Below the pieces are notes generated by a model, which saw only the letters and a program-made list of their open reading frames with translations, ran no database searches and was not told the origin of the DNA. A program made the position numbers and the translations under genes. Shown here piece by piece: positions 25,663 to 33,628 of a stretch of 64,000 nt of DNA. This stretch comes from Lacticaseibacillus sharpeae JCM 1186 = DSM 20505 (GTDB taxonomy: Bacteria; Bacillota; Bacilli; Lactobacillales; Lactobacillaceae). The stretch's first letter is position 1. The number at the start of each line of letters is the position of its first letter. The stretch lies in the NCBI RefSeq assembly GCF_001436225.1, contig NZ_AYYO01000055.1:62001-126000 (forward strand). The letters run 5' to 3'.

Positions 25663-25728
25663 AAAAAAAGCTACCCATAGTTGGCAGCCGGGGTAGCTTT
25701 TTCGGTGCTATAAATGATCGACTTCGAT
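25663..25728 (-). ncRNA. RNA II, antisense antitoxin of the Fst-like locus
   Basis: On the minus strand TTGTTT (25758-25763) and TAGAAT (25735-25740) are spaced 17 bp, predicting a start near 25728. The 10-bp-stem terminator (25667-25676 with 25691-25700) ends with seven T, giving about 65 nt, the size of RNA II in the par locus. Its 5' part is complementary to the toxin start region through two repeats, and its loop to the RNA I terminator loop. Confidence 0.72.
25704..25727. repeat. Direct repeats DR1/DR2, antitoxin-side copy
   Basis: GGTGCTA (25704-25710) and CGACTTCGA (25719-25727) repeat the toxin-side pair with almost the same spacing and would form the 5' end of the antitoxin RNA. Confidence 0.75.
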
Positions 25729-25905
25729 ACTTATATTCTACACACACTCGCAGAATAAAACAAGCAGGCTCTTGGCGACCACCATAAATATAAGCCATAC
25801 GGAGAAACATCGATATTAAAAATTCAATAACAACTAAGTATCAAGCTTGTCGAATCGCCTTACTGACACCCATCGACTCGCTAATCAATTGGTTTGAATT
25901 AACAA

Positions 25906-25927
25906 TAGTGTCGTTTACGAGACACTA
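25906..25927. promoter_or_regulatory. Palindrome upstream of the lactonase gene
   Basis: TAGTGTC and GACACTA form perfect 7-bp arms around GTTTACGA, about 104 bases before the lactonase start. The rest of 25741-26030 shows no other gene. It is a candidate operator, perhaps for the TetR encoded behind the lactonase. Confidence 0.45.
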
Positions 25928-26030
25928 CCCCGTCCATCTGTCTCCTTTGGCACACTTCGCCCCAAATCAATTCTACCAACCGGCGTGCCGCTGCAATATG
26001 CTAAGTCCATCAACTAATCGGAGGCACATT

Positions 26031-26858
26031 ATGACAGAAGAAATTAAAATTCACGTACTGCACACAGGCTTAGTCAAGGTCGACAAGGCATTACCGTTCC
26101 ACGGCCTATACCGCAACCCGTTAGCATTCACCGGACTGTTCCGGTCAGAGAAAAACCAAGTAACTTTGCCAGTTTCAAGTTACCTAATTGAACACCCCAA
26201 GGGCCTAGTGCTCATCGACACTGGCTGGAACAAGCAAGTGCGCACCAGTAACTGGAAGGAACTGGGCATGCAAGTGCAGATTAACACCGGCTACCTGCCT
26301 GCCGGTTGGGCCATTGATGAACAGTTGAAGGCACTCGGCTACACGCCTGCAGACCTGGATTATGTGCTGTTAAGCCACCTGCACTGTGATCACGTCAGCG
26401 GGCTCAAACATGTGGCCGCCGCCAAAAAGATCTTGGTGTCCGCACCAGAGTGGCGCGTGGCTAACCACCTCCCGCTCGTATATCTGCCCAGTGAATGGCG
26501 CGGCGTCAACGTGCAAACCTACCAGTACGAAAACACAGGCGTCGGTCCCACCGGCGAAACATTCGATGTCTTCGGCGACGGCAGCGTACTTCAGGTACAC
26601 ACGGCTGGCCACGCGACCGGAATGTCCGCCACCTTGGTTCGGGGCAGCGACGGCAAATACGTGCTGCTGGCCGCGGATGTCGGTTACGCCAATCGCTCTT
26701 GGGAAGACATGCTGACCCCCGGCATTTGCACGAGTCGCAAAGCCGCCATCACCAGTCTAGGTTGGGTCCGGGACATGGCCCACAACCCCAATTGCATCGA
26801 GGCCCTAGCCAACCATGATACTCACACAGATCCGCACGTCATCACGCTTCCGTACTAA
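26031..26858 (+). CDS. Metallo-beta-lactamase-fold hydrolase, N-acyl-homoserine-lactonase-like
   Basis: I start at the ATG with CGGAGG upstream; the longer frame lacks support. The 275-residue protein has the di-zinc motif SHLHCDH with ligands at His116, His118, Asp120 and His121, a further His in TAGHATGM, the bridging Asp in LAADVGY and the last His in NHDTHTD. The N-terminal extension and LIDTGWN strand fit the AttM/AiiA lactonase group. It should open lactone rings; whether acyl-homoserine lactones of Gram-negative neighbours are the natural substrate is open. It ends 17 bases inside the convergent TetR gene. Confidence 0.8.
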   Translation: MTEEIKIHVLHTGLVKVDKALPFHGLYRNPLAFTGLFRSEKNQVTLPVSSYLIEHPKGLVLIDTGWNKQVRTSNWKELGMQVQINTGYLPAGWAIDEQLKALGYTPADLDYVLLSHLHCDHVSGLKHVAAAKKILVSAPEWRVANHLPLVYLPSEWRGVNVQTYQYENTGVGPTGETFDVFGDGSVLQVHTAGHATGMSATLVRGSDGKYVLLAADVGYANRSWEDMLTPGICTSRKAAITSLGWVRDMAHNPNCIEALANHDTHTDPHVITLPY

Positions 26859-27381
26859 GCATCGTTTTGACCACCTGATTCATGAAGTGCGAAATCGCCT
26901 CTGGTTCACCGTGGCGCAGTGACCAACTGATGGCCGTGAGCGCCGTGGTCGAGTAGAGCTCGAGCACAAAATCTTGTGGAACTGGCAGAGTTACCCGTGG
27001 CAGCAACGTTTCTGCGTGCCGCGCCAAGCTATACAGATAACGTGCACTAAGGTCGCCGTCGTGTTCATGCACCTGCAGCAAGCACGTGATGGTCGCAGCA
27101 TCCCCTTCAAGCTGCTCATACAGCGCCAGCAGCGGTTCATCATCAGTTACCACCGCCACCCGCTCATCAAGTAGGCGGTCGAACTCAGCCGCGCGTTCGC
27201 TCACCATTTCCGTGAGCAACGCATACTTGTCGACGTAGTGGTGATAAAACGTGCTGCGCCCAACTAACGCCGCGGTGCAGATGTCATTCACTGTGACCTC
27301 GGTAAAACGTTTGGTCTGCAGCTTGGCGATGAGGCCGGCCTGGATATCGCGCTTGGTCTTGAATTTACGTAAATCAGTCAT
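26842..27381 (-). CDS. TetR-family transcriptional regulator
   Basis: The start is the ATG with GGAGG eight bases upstream (residues MTDLRKF), giving 179 residues. The helix-turn-helix is in VNDICTAALVGRSTFYHHYVDK, typical of the DhaS/TetR_C_33-like branch. Its 3' end overlaps the lactonase gene by 17 bases in a convergent way, so the pair may also be linked by transcriptional interference. Confidence 0.87.
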   Translation of the reverse strand: MTDLRKFKTKRDIQAGLIAKLQTKRFTEVTVNDICTAALVGRSTFYHHYVDKYALLTEMVSERAAEFDRLLDERVAVVTDDEPLLALYEQLEGDAATITCLLQVHEHDGDLSARYLYSLARHAETLLPRVTLPVPQDFVLELYSTTALTAISWSLRHGEPEAISHFMNQVVKTMLSTEA

Positions 27382-27482
27382 CACCAGTTCCTCCATTATC
27401 ATGCTCGTGCTCTATTGTGCAGCTTCGTTCTCAGTATAGCCCAAAGCCATCCACCATTACGCAACTAATAATCCATTTATGC

Positions 27483-27514
27483 AAAAAAGCCTGACCAACT
27501 AAAGTCAGGCTTTT
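27483..27514 (-). terminator. Terminator after the NmrA-like gene
   Basis: AAGCCTGAC/GTCAGGCTT stem with A/T runs lies 20 bases past the stop codon at 27534 on the minus strand. Confidence 0.85.
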
Positions 27515-27533
27515 CTGCGTCCAGTTACGTTAT

Positions 27534-28394
27534 CTACAGCCAGGCATCACGGTTCTTCTCGGCAAACTGCCGGAAAGTCTGCGTCGCCTTGCCCATCACC
27601 CGTGCGAACACATCTGTGGTTCCTTTGGCTGTACCCATCCGCGTCATCATGTACAACATTCCCATGACCTTAGAATACTCAGGGTCTAATCCGCGCACAT
27701 TAATCCAATACTGTTTGGAAAGGCGCGGCGCCGGATTCGCGTAAGTAATCTGGCGACCAAGGACGTCACTGAGAATCCGGGCAACCTGCTCGTAATTAAG
27801 TGCCTCGCTGCCAGTGATTGCATATGCCTGGTTGGTGTGTCTTTCCGGATGCACCAGCACGTTAGCGGTGAGTTCACCAATATCCTCAGCGTCAATGAAA
27901 CTGGTGCGTGCTTCTTTGACCGGAACTACAATCCGATTGAAATACTTGATTTCAAATGCGTGCACACCACTGAGATTTTGCATGAAAAAGCTCGGGCGAA
28001 TATGACAATACGGCAAACCGGCCTGTTCGATATACTTTTCAATCTTGTGATGTGGTGGCACCGGATTGTGCTCGACACCAATGAGCGACAAAAAACTGAC
28101 GAGTTTCATCGAACCTGTTGCCGCCATTGCTTCAATAAATGGTTTAAGGTCTTGAGGTTTACCGAGATACGGCGGTCGCATTAAAAACACCCGGTCAACA
28201 TCCGCCAGTGCCGCGGCAAATGTGCTGGCGTCCGTGAAATCAAAATTCACGCAGTCTGCGTCTTGGCCAAACTGGGCGTGCAAACGGTCGACATTGCGTC
28301 CCGCCAGTTTAACTTGTGCGCCCTGTTGCAGCGCGTACTGGGCCACGTAACTGCCAACATTACCCGAAGCACCAGTAATTAGGATTTTACTCAT
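27534..28394 (-). CDS. NAD(P)H-binding atypical SDR (NmrA/QOR2-like)
   Basis: The 286-residue protein has the motif TGASGNVGSYV at the N-terminus and LAGRNVDRL after strand 2, with no YxxxK pair. It resembles NmrA-like redox sensors and NADPH:quinone reductases of the QOR2/azoreductase-like type. The ATG overlaps the end of the MarR gene by 8 bases; a GTG one codon earlier is also possible. The promoter lies upstream of the MarR gene. Confidence 0.84.
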   Translation of the reverse strand: MSKILITGASGNVGSYVAQYALQQGAQVKLAGRNVDRLHAQFGQDADCVNFDFTDASTFAAALADVDRVFLMRPPYLGKPQDLKPFIEAMAATGSMKLVSFLSLIGVEHNPVPPHHKIEKYIEQAGLPYCHIRPSFFMQNLSGVHAFEIKYFNRIVVPVKEARTSFIDAEDIGELTANVLVHPERHTNQAYAITGSEALNYEQVARILSDVLGRQITYANPAPRLSKQYWINVRGLDPEYSKVMGMLYMMTRMGTAKGTTDVFARVMGKATQTFRQFAEKNRDAWL

Positions 28395-28821
28395 CACGTC
28401 TGGCCTCCAATAGCACTTGATTAGCGAGCGTTAAGTTGTGAATTAGCTGGGCAAATTGTTCCGGTCCGAGTTTATCTTTAATTAATTGCACCGATTGAAA
28501 ATATTTTTGGTACGTCGAATCAACCAACGTGCGGGCCTTCACCGTCGGCACCAAATATTTTTGCCGGTGATCAGTTGTTGATGGTATTTTCTGCAGGTAA
28601 CCTTGCCGGACGAGCGCAGTTGCCATGTTCGTCGCCATCGCTTTAGTGACTTGGAAGTATGCGGCAACCGCCATGGGTGTGGCTTGGATATCATCTTGAC
28701 ACAGGTAGATCAACATACCCATTTCACTGGAGCGGATGGGTAAATCAACCCTTGCATTCACATTCAGGCGGCAGAACAACGATATCTGTTCTGAAGCACT
28801 CGCCATTTCATTCAAATTCAT
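28387..28821 (-). CDS. MarR-family transcriptional regulator
   Basis: The 144-residue winged-helix protein has a recognition helix in VAAYFQVTKAMATNMATALVRQGYL and a wing with STTDHRQKYLVPT. It leads an operon with the NAD(P)H-binding reductase. GAGG lies unusually close to the ATG, so the precise start is a little uncertain. A near-perfect 20-bp palindrome covers its -10 box, supporting autorepression. Confidence 0.85.
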   Translation of the reverse strand: MNLNEMASASEQISLFCRLNVNARVDLPIRSSEMGMLIYLCQDDIQATPMAVAAYFQVTKAMATNMATALVRQGYLQKIPSTTDHRQKYLVPTVKARTLVDSTYQKYFQSVQLIKDKLGPEQFAQLIHNLTLANQVLLEARRDE

Positions 28822-28843
28822 CGCCTCGTTTAGTATATCTGAT

Positions 28844-28882
28844 GTACCATTTTAAAATAGTACACTTGATGTACAATGTCAA
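28844..28882 (-). promoter_or_regulatory. Promoter and MarR operator
   Basis: On the minus strand TTGACA (28877-28882) and TATTTT (28854-28859) are spaced 17 bp. The palindrome GTACCATTTTAAAATAGTAC (28844-28863, one mismatched pair) covers the -10 box. A repressor bound here would exclude polymerase. Confidence 0.7.
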
Positions 28883-29065
28883 CGCAATCCGGCTTTCAGT
28901 TATGCTACGGGTCGTCGATGAACGTCCGAAAGCATTCAGCATATAACTAAAAATTTACGCCACTGAATTCACTGCCACCACCCATAACCGGCATCATTTA
29001 GGATATAATGAACTTTGTGCTTGCATAAATAAACATAAATGATGATTAAACGGCGGTATAATTGA

Positions 29066-30001
29066 ATGAACACACGAAAAACAACTAGCGTAATTTTAGG
29101 GAGCCTGGCCGCGTTAGGCTGTGAAGCACTGTACGGATTGAGCTACATTTTTACCAAACAAGCAACCGACGCTGCCAGTCCGTTAGCATTACTGGGGTGG
29201 CGCTTCTTGATTGCCTTTCTTGCCTTGACCGTTCTGATTGCACTCGGCATCGTCCACGTCAATTTCAAAGGGAAAAAATTAAAGCCACTGCTACTCGTCG
29301 CCATTTTCGATCCAGTCCTCTACTTTATCGGCGAAACCTTTGGCATCAGCAACACCACGGCGTCAGAAAGTGGCGTCTTCCTGGCCTGCATTCCGGTTGC
29401 GGCCCTAATTGCCTCCGCCTTGATTTTGCACAAATATCCAACGCGCATGCAAGTACTGGGCATTCTAATTACCCTCGTTGGCGTGCTAGTAACCGTGCTG
29501 GCCGCCGGCGCGAGCGCGAGCCTCTCCATGATTGGGTACCTGTTTTTGCTGTTAGCCGTCGTCACCTACGCTCTGTACAGCGTCTACGTTGAAAAAGCTG
29601 CAGCCTACACTGGCATTGAAATCACCTATATCATGTTAGCGGCCGGGGCGATTGCCTTTGTCATCATGGCGCTAATTGAAGCTGGCCTTCACGGGACAAT
29701 GTCAAATCTAATCAGACTGCCCGTTAAAAACCTAAGCTTCACGGTTGCCGTCCTCTACCAAGGCATCGGTAGTTCTGTTTTCGCCCTGTTCCTATCGAAC
29801 TACGCGATTGCGCAAATTGGGGTCAACAAGACCGCCTCCTTCATCGGCGTCTCCACTGTCGTCTCAATCGTTGCCGGCGTTTTGTGGCTAAATGAGGCAT
29901 TCAGTCTCCCCCAAATGCTGGGGGCCATGATTATTATCTGCGGCGTCTATACGGCGAATAATACATTTCAGCGGAAACACAAACACGTAAACGAAGCCTG
30001 A
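29066..30001 (+). CDS. EamA/DMT-family transporter
   Basis: The 311-residue protein has ten predicted helices in two EamA repeats (for example GCEALYGLSYIFTKQAT and YALYSVYVEKAAAY at the repeat starts). DMT transporters export or take up amino acids, nucleotides or drugs; the substrate is unknown. The ribosome site is weak (GGCGG). It is a single-gene unit whose last codons form part of the terminator stem. Confidence 0.85.
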   Translation: MNTRKTTSVILGSLAALGCEALYGLSYIFTKQATDAASPLALLGWRFLIAFLALTVLIALGIVHVNFKGKKLKPLLLVAIFDPVLYFIGETFGISNTTASESGVFLACIPVAALIASALILHKYPTRMQVLGILITLVGVLVTVLAAGASASLSMIGYLFLLLAVVTYALYSVYVEKAAAYTGIEITYIMLAAGAIAFVIMALIEAGLHGTMSNLIRLPVKNLSFTVAVLYQGIGSSVFALFLSNYAIAQIGVNKTASFIGVSTVVSIVAGVLWLNEAFSLPQMLGAMIIICGVYTANNTFQRKHKHVNEA

Positions 30002-30024
30002 CCCCCAGCGGTCAGGCTTCGTTT
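29989..30024 (+). terminator. Terminator overlapping the end of the EamA gene
   Basis: AAACGAAGCCTGAC pairs perfectly with GTCAGGCTTCGTTT; the left arm contains the last codons and the TGA of the gene. Confidence 0.88.
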
Positions 30025-30151
30025 ACTATTGCAATGCTGATTAAATCCACGCAACTCGATTCGACGGTTTTTCAGTCGTGGTCATTCTGGGTAAAAGCAC
30101 CACAAATTAGCGGCCTCGAATTACTGTATTCAAGACAACGAGCTTTATATA

Positions 30152-30682
30152 TCATGCATCAAAACCGTTCACCTTACTCATCAACAATTCCACCAGCACC
30201 GGAATTGGCGTCTGGCAATTCTCTTGGAGCCACGCTTGGAACAAAGACGCCATGCCCCCATTAAAGAAAGCAAGTTGATAGTTGAACAGTCGCGAACCAC
30301 TCATGGTGCGCGCGGCATCAATCCGCGGCGCTAGTTCCTGAAGCACGTCGATACTCTTGGCGGAGCGCTCCGTCACAAAAACATGATAGAAGAACGTGCG
30401 CTGTGCCTTGATTAGCTTCAGCACTTCAGTAAACACTTGCTGTAAGTCCGCAGCTTGCAAAGCATCGACTAATTCTCCCATCATGGTTTGCTGAATGTTT
30501 TCAGCAACCGCATCGACATCATAATAATGGGCATAAAACGTCGCTCGGTTGATTGCCGCCGTTTGACACAAATCAATTACCTTGACGCGGCGATTTGGTT
30601 CTTTCGTGATCAAGTCCAAATATGCCTGTTTAATTTTCGTGTCTGTATCTTGATAACGCTGATTATTTTTCGTGTTAGCCAT
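30152..30682 (-). CDS. TetR-family transcriptional regulator
   Basis: The 176-residue protein has its helix-turn-helix in VIDLCQTAAINRATFYAHYYDV and a C-terminal half like TetR_C_33/DhaS regulators. CGGAG precedes the ATG. It is divergent from the drug-efflux gene at 30792, its likely target. Confidence 0.87.
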   Translation of the reverse strand: MANTKNNQRYQDTDTKIKQAYLDLITKEPNRRVKVIDLCQTAAINRATFYAHYYDVDAVAENIQQTMMGELVDALQAADLQQVFTEVLKLIKAQRTFFYHVFVTERSAKSIDVLQELAPRIDAARTMSGSRLFNYQLAFFNGGMASLFQAWLQENCQTPIPVLVELLMSKVNGFDA

Positions 30683-30791
30683 GATTACTCCGATTAATAA
30701 GACGTTTGTTCAAATAATGATGGTGGTACTGGATTTGACTCTAGTTTATCATAATCTCAACAAATGTTTAATTAATGAATTAGGAGCTAAC

Positions 30792-32159
30792 ATGTCTAAA
30801 CTTTCTAAAACCCAAGCAAATCACCTATTTATCATTTTATTACTAAGCTGCGTTGCCAGTTCGCTGATGCAAACAGCCATGACCACCGTTTTACCCGCAA
30901 TCATGACGAGTTTACAAGTCAACGCGGTTGCCGGCCAGTGGCTCACTAGTGCCTTCACCCTAGCAATGGGCATCATGATTCCGGTCACCCCATTTTTGCT
31001 ACGCCGTTTTTCGACCCGCCAAGTTATTATCAGCGGCCTCGGATTATTCACTATCGGGTTGGTAATCTCTGGTCTGGCGAATAGCTTAACGATAATGCTT
31101 GTTGGCCGCGTGCTCCAAGCGTTAGCCTCAGGGATTTTTGTTTCCATCACGCAAGTCGCGATTCTACAATTATTCCCGCACACCCAAACCGGAACCTACA
31201 TGGGTATCTACGGTTTAACGGTTGGCGGCGTGCCCATCATCGCCCCAACGCTGGCCGGCTACGTATCCGATATGTTCGGTTACCGCGCGATTTTCTTCGG
31301 TGGAGCCGTACTGACCTTATTCACACTGGTTTTAGCTGTGCTTCTCGCCAAGAATATTTCCGCCACTGAAGCAACCCGCTTGGACTGGTATTCGTTTGGC
31401 CTATCCGCAATTGGCTTCGGCGGTCTCACCTTGGGCCTAGATCAACTCACGACCGCCCCAAGGTTTGCGACCGGTTTGCTCATTGTCGCAGCAATCAGTC
31501 TGATCCTGTTTGTGCACCGACAGCTCAAGGCCCAGAGCCCGTTTTTGAGTTTACGTCCGTTATCAAATCGGCCATTTGTCCTCGCTTTGCTTGCCAGCAT
31601 GCTACTATATGCCGTGATGATGGCTGGTTCGTTGCTGCTGCCAATCTACTTACAAAGTTTACGAGGAATGACCGCAACCGCGAGTGGTCTGATTACCCTG
31701 CCCGGATCGCTGGTCATGTTGCTATGGTCGCCGATTGCCGGCAAGCTGTATGATCGTATCGGTATGAAGCCATTACTAATCATCGGCAGTGTTGCCTTGA
31801 CTTTAAGCTGCGCCGGCTTGGCCGCGGTATCGGCAACGACCGCGGTTTGGTACATCGTGTTTATGTACATGGCACGCATGCTTGCAGTCGCAACTTTAAT
31901 GATGCCCCTAGTATCATGGGGGCTGGCAGCTCTGTCTGAACGCTTATCAGCAGACGGTTCGGCGATTATCACCACGCTACGCACGATTGCGGGTGCCATC
32001 AGTATGGTTGGGGCAACTAGCCTAATGAGCCAATTCGGCCACGGTGCGACCACCTATGCCGGAATCAATGCAGCATTCATCGCCTTAAGTGTAGTTGCTG
32101 CGATTCTTGTGGTGATTGCGTTTATTGCTGCAGCGCTGAAGCCAAGACCCGCCATTTAA
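30792..32159 (+). CDS. MFS drug efflux transporter, DHA2 (EmrB/LmrB) family
   Basis: I start at the ATG with TAGGAG upstream (residues MSKLSKT). The 455-residue protein has fourteen-helix DHA2 character: an N-terminal MQTAMTTVLPAIM helix, motif C-like GVPIIAPTLAGYVSDMFGYRAIF, and a second half starting near PFLSLRPL. It should export toxic compounds using the proton gradient. The divergent TetR gene likely represses it until a substrate is present. Confidence 0.87.
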   Translation: MSKLSKTQANHLFIILLLSCVASSLMQTAMTTVLPAIMTSLQVNAVAGQWLTSAFTLAMGIMIPVTPFLLRRFSTRQVIISGLGLFTIGLVISGLANSLTIMLVGRVLQALASGIFVSITQVAILQLFPHTQTGTYMGIYGLTVGGVPIIAPTLAGYVSDMFGYRAIFFGGAVLTLFTLVLAVLLAKNISATEATRLDWYSFGLSAIGFGGLTLGLDQLTTAPRFATGLLIVAAISLILFVHRQLKAQSPFLSLRPLSNRPFVLALLASMLLYAVMMAGSLLLPIYLQSLRGMTATASGLITLPGSLVMLLWSPIAGKLYDRIGMKPLLIIGSVALTLSCAGLAAVSATTAVWYIVFMYMARMLAVATLMMPLVSWGLAALSERLSADGSAIITTLRTIAGAISMVGATSLMSQFGHGATTYAGINAAFIALSVVAAILVVIAFIAAALKPRPAI

Positions 32160-32166
32160 CATTTTG

Positions 32167-32193
32167 GCAACATCTCAGCAACATTTTGCCAAC
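32167..32193 (+). promoter_or_regulatory. Tandem 11-bp repeats before the two-component operon
   Basis: GCAACAT at 32167 and 32178 and CCAACGC at 32189 give three CAAC cores at exact 11-bp spacing (32168, 32179, 32190). The same repeat type occurs before the operon at 34808. Direct repeats of one helical turn are typical binding sites of OmpR-type regulators. -10-like boxes TATATC (32209) and TATACT (32229) follow. Confidence 0.65.
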
Positions 32194-32267
32194 GCAGATT
32201 AACTACACTATATCCGCTTCAATTAAGCTATACTGAACTCAAAATCTTCATCCACTGGAGGGGCCGC

Positions 32268-32951
32268 ATGCTAAATGCAATCATCAAACGCCTACACCTA
32301 CCGTTTCAGCTCAACCACCGGCGCGACCGCATCGCCATGTACGCCGCACTCAGTATCCCGCTTGGCTTGATCATGGCGCTCACCAAACTGGTCATGGGGT
32401 TAATGTTCTTTTCAAGTTGGCTACTGATTTTCGGGATTTACTACATTGTCTTGATTGTGTTTAAAATCATCACGCTCTGGCGCTATCAACGTATTCGCGT
32501 CAATGACGCCTCAACCAATTCAAAGATTCACGCTGAGCAGACGTTCCTGACACTAGGCGGGATTGGCTATTGTTTGATTGGCATCACCTTTGGTAGTTTC
32601 TGTTACGTCATGTATGCACACGGTTATAATCAGCAATTCAACCTCAATGCCGCGTTAATCGTGGCGATGATTGGCTTCACCAAACTGATTTCAGCCATCG
32701 TCGGGTTGGTCCGTTCAAGGAATTTGCTGAGCCCGCTCATTACCTTGTTAAAGGCATACAGTGTCGCTGACGGTATGACCGCAATTGTTTTGACCCAATA
32801 CGCGTTATTGACCTATCAACACAGTCCGCAAGCAAGCTCGGCCACCGGGGTGTTTGGCATGGCCATCAGCGCCGTCGTGGTCTTAGTCGGCCTGTGGATT
32901 ACAATTTTTGCTGCGCATCGAGACTTGGCATTACAGGAGAAAGAGAAATGA
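32268..32951 (+). CDS. Membrane protein of unknown function, co-encoded with a two-component system
   Basis: I do not recognise a family. The 227-residue protein has a short basic cytoplasmic N-terminus and six predicted helices (about residues 24-45, 48-70, 92-113, 125-145, 158-178, 193-213). GGAGGGG precedes the ATG and the stop overlaps the response-regulator start (ATGA), so it is made with the two-component system. It may sense the signal together with the kinase, or be part of the response, like LiaF or BceB-type accessory proteins in other systems; that is inference. Confidence 0.7.
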   Translation: MLNAIIKRLHLPFQLNHRRDRIAMYAALSIPLGLIMALTKLVMGLMFFSSWLLIFGIYYIVLIVFKIITLWRYQRIRVNDASTNSKIHAEQTFLTLGGIGYCLIGITFGSFCYVMYAHGYNQQFNLNAALIVAMIGFTKLISAIVGLVRSRNLLSPLITLLKAYSVADGMTAIVLTQYALLTYQHSPQASSATGVFGMAISAVVVLVGLWITIFAAHRDLALQEKEK

Positions 32952-33628
32952 TGCAAAAAATCTTGGTTGTTGAAGATGATGAACAATTCAACGCGATTCT
33001 CACGCGCACCCTTAGTCAAGCGGGCTACCAAACCCAAGGGGCAACGAGTGCCAGTGCTGCTTACAATTTCATGTATGACCAGAATTTTGATCTGATTCTG
33101 TCCGATATCATGATGCCTGACATCGACGGTTACACTTTCGCCGCAAACGTGCGCCGGACCGATCCTGCAATCCCGATTTTATTTATCACCGCGCGCGACG
33201 ACATTGCCTCTAAGGAAAAAGGCTTCAATGTCGGTATCGACGACTATATGATTAAGCCGGTGCAACTCGATGAAGTGAAGTTACGCGTCCGGGCCTTGTT
33301 GCGCCGCGCCAACATCGGCAAAACCAATCAGTTAGCCGCGGGTAATGTGACACTTGATGCTGACAGTCGCGTCGCCACCCTAAATGGTGAAGAAGTCGCC
33401 TTAACGGTGCGTGAATTTGATTTGCTGACGAAATTTCTCACCTATCCAAACCACGCCTTCTCGCGGGCGGAGTTAATCAATGAATTTTGGGATTTGGATA
33501 GCGACACCAGTTTACGGTCGGTTGATGTTTACATCACTAAATTGCGTGATAAATTTGCCAAGGCGGATGGCTTTGCAATCAAAACAGTTCATGGCTTGGG
33601 CTACAAAGGAGTTTTGATTAATGGCTAA
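32948..33628 (+). CDS. OmpR-family response regulator
   Basis: The 226-residue protein has a receiver domain (VVEDDEQ, phosphorylated Asp53 in LSDIMMP, Thr in LFITARDD, Lys in MIKPV) and a winged-helix DNA-binding domain with LTVREFDLL and SVDVYITKLRDKF. The start overlaps the membrane-protein stop by 4 bases and the end overlaps the kinase start by 8. Its likely targets are its own promoter and the small-protein operon at 34808, both with 11-bp CAAC repeats. Confidence 0.92.
   Translation: MMQKILVVEDDEQFNAILTRTLSQAGYQTQGATSASAAYNFMYDQNFDLILSDIMMPDIDGYTFAANVRRTDPAIPILFITARDDIASKEKGFNVGIDDYMIKPVQLDEVKLRVRALLRRANIGKTNQLAAGNVTLDADSRVATLNGEEVALTVREFDLLTKFLTYPNHAFSRAELINEFWDLDSDTSLRSVDVYITKLRDKFAKADGFAIKTVHGLGYKGVLING

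Noticed and set aside
30034-30264. 76-residue plus-strand frame after the EamA gene
   Set aside because: It runs over the end of the TetR gene on the other strand, lacks a ribosome site and has no protein-like pattern.
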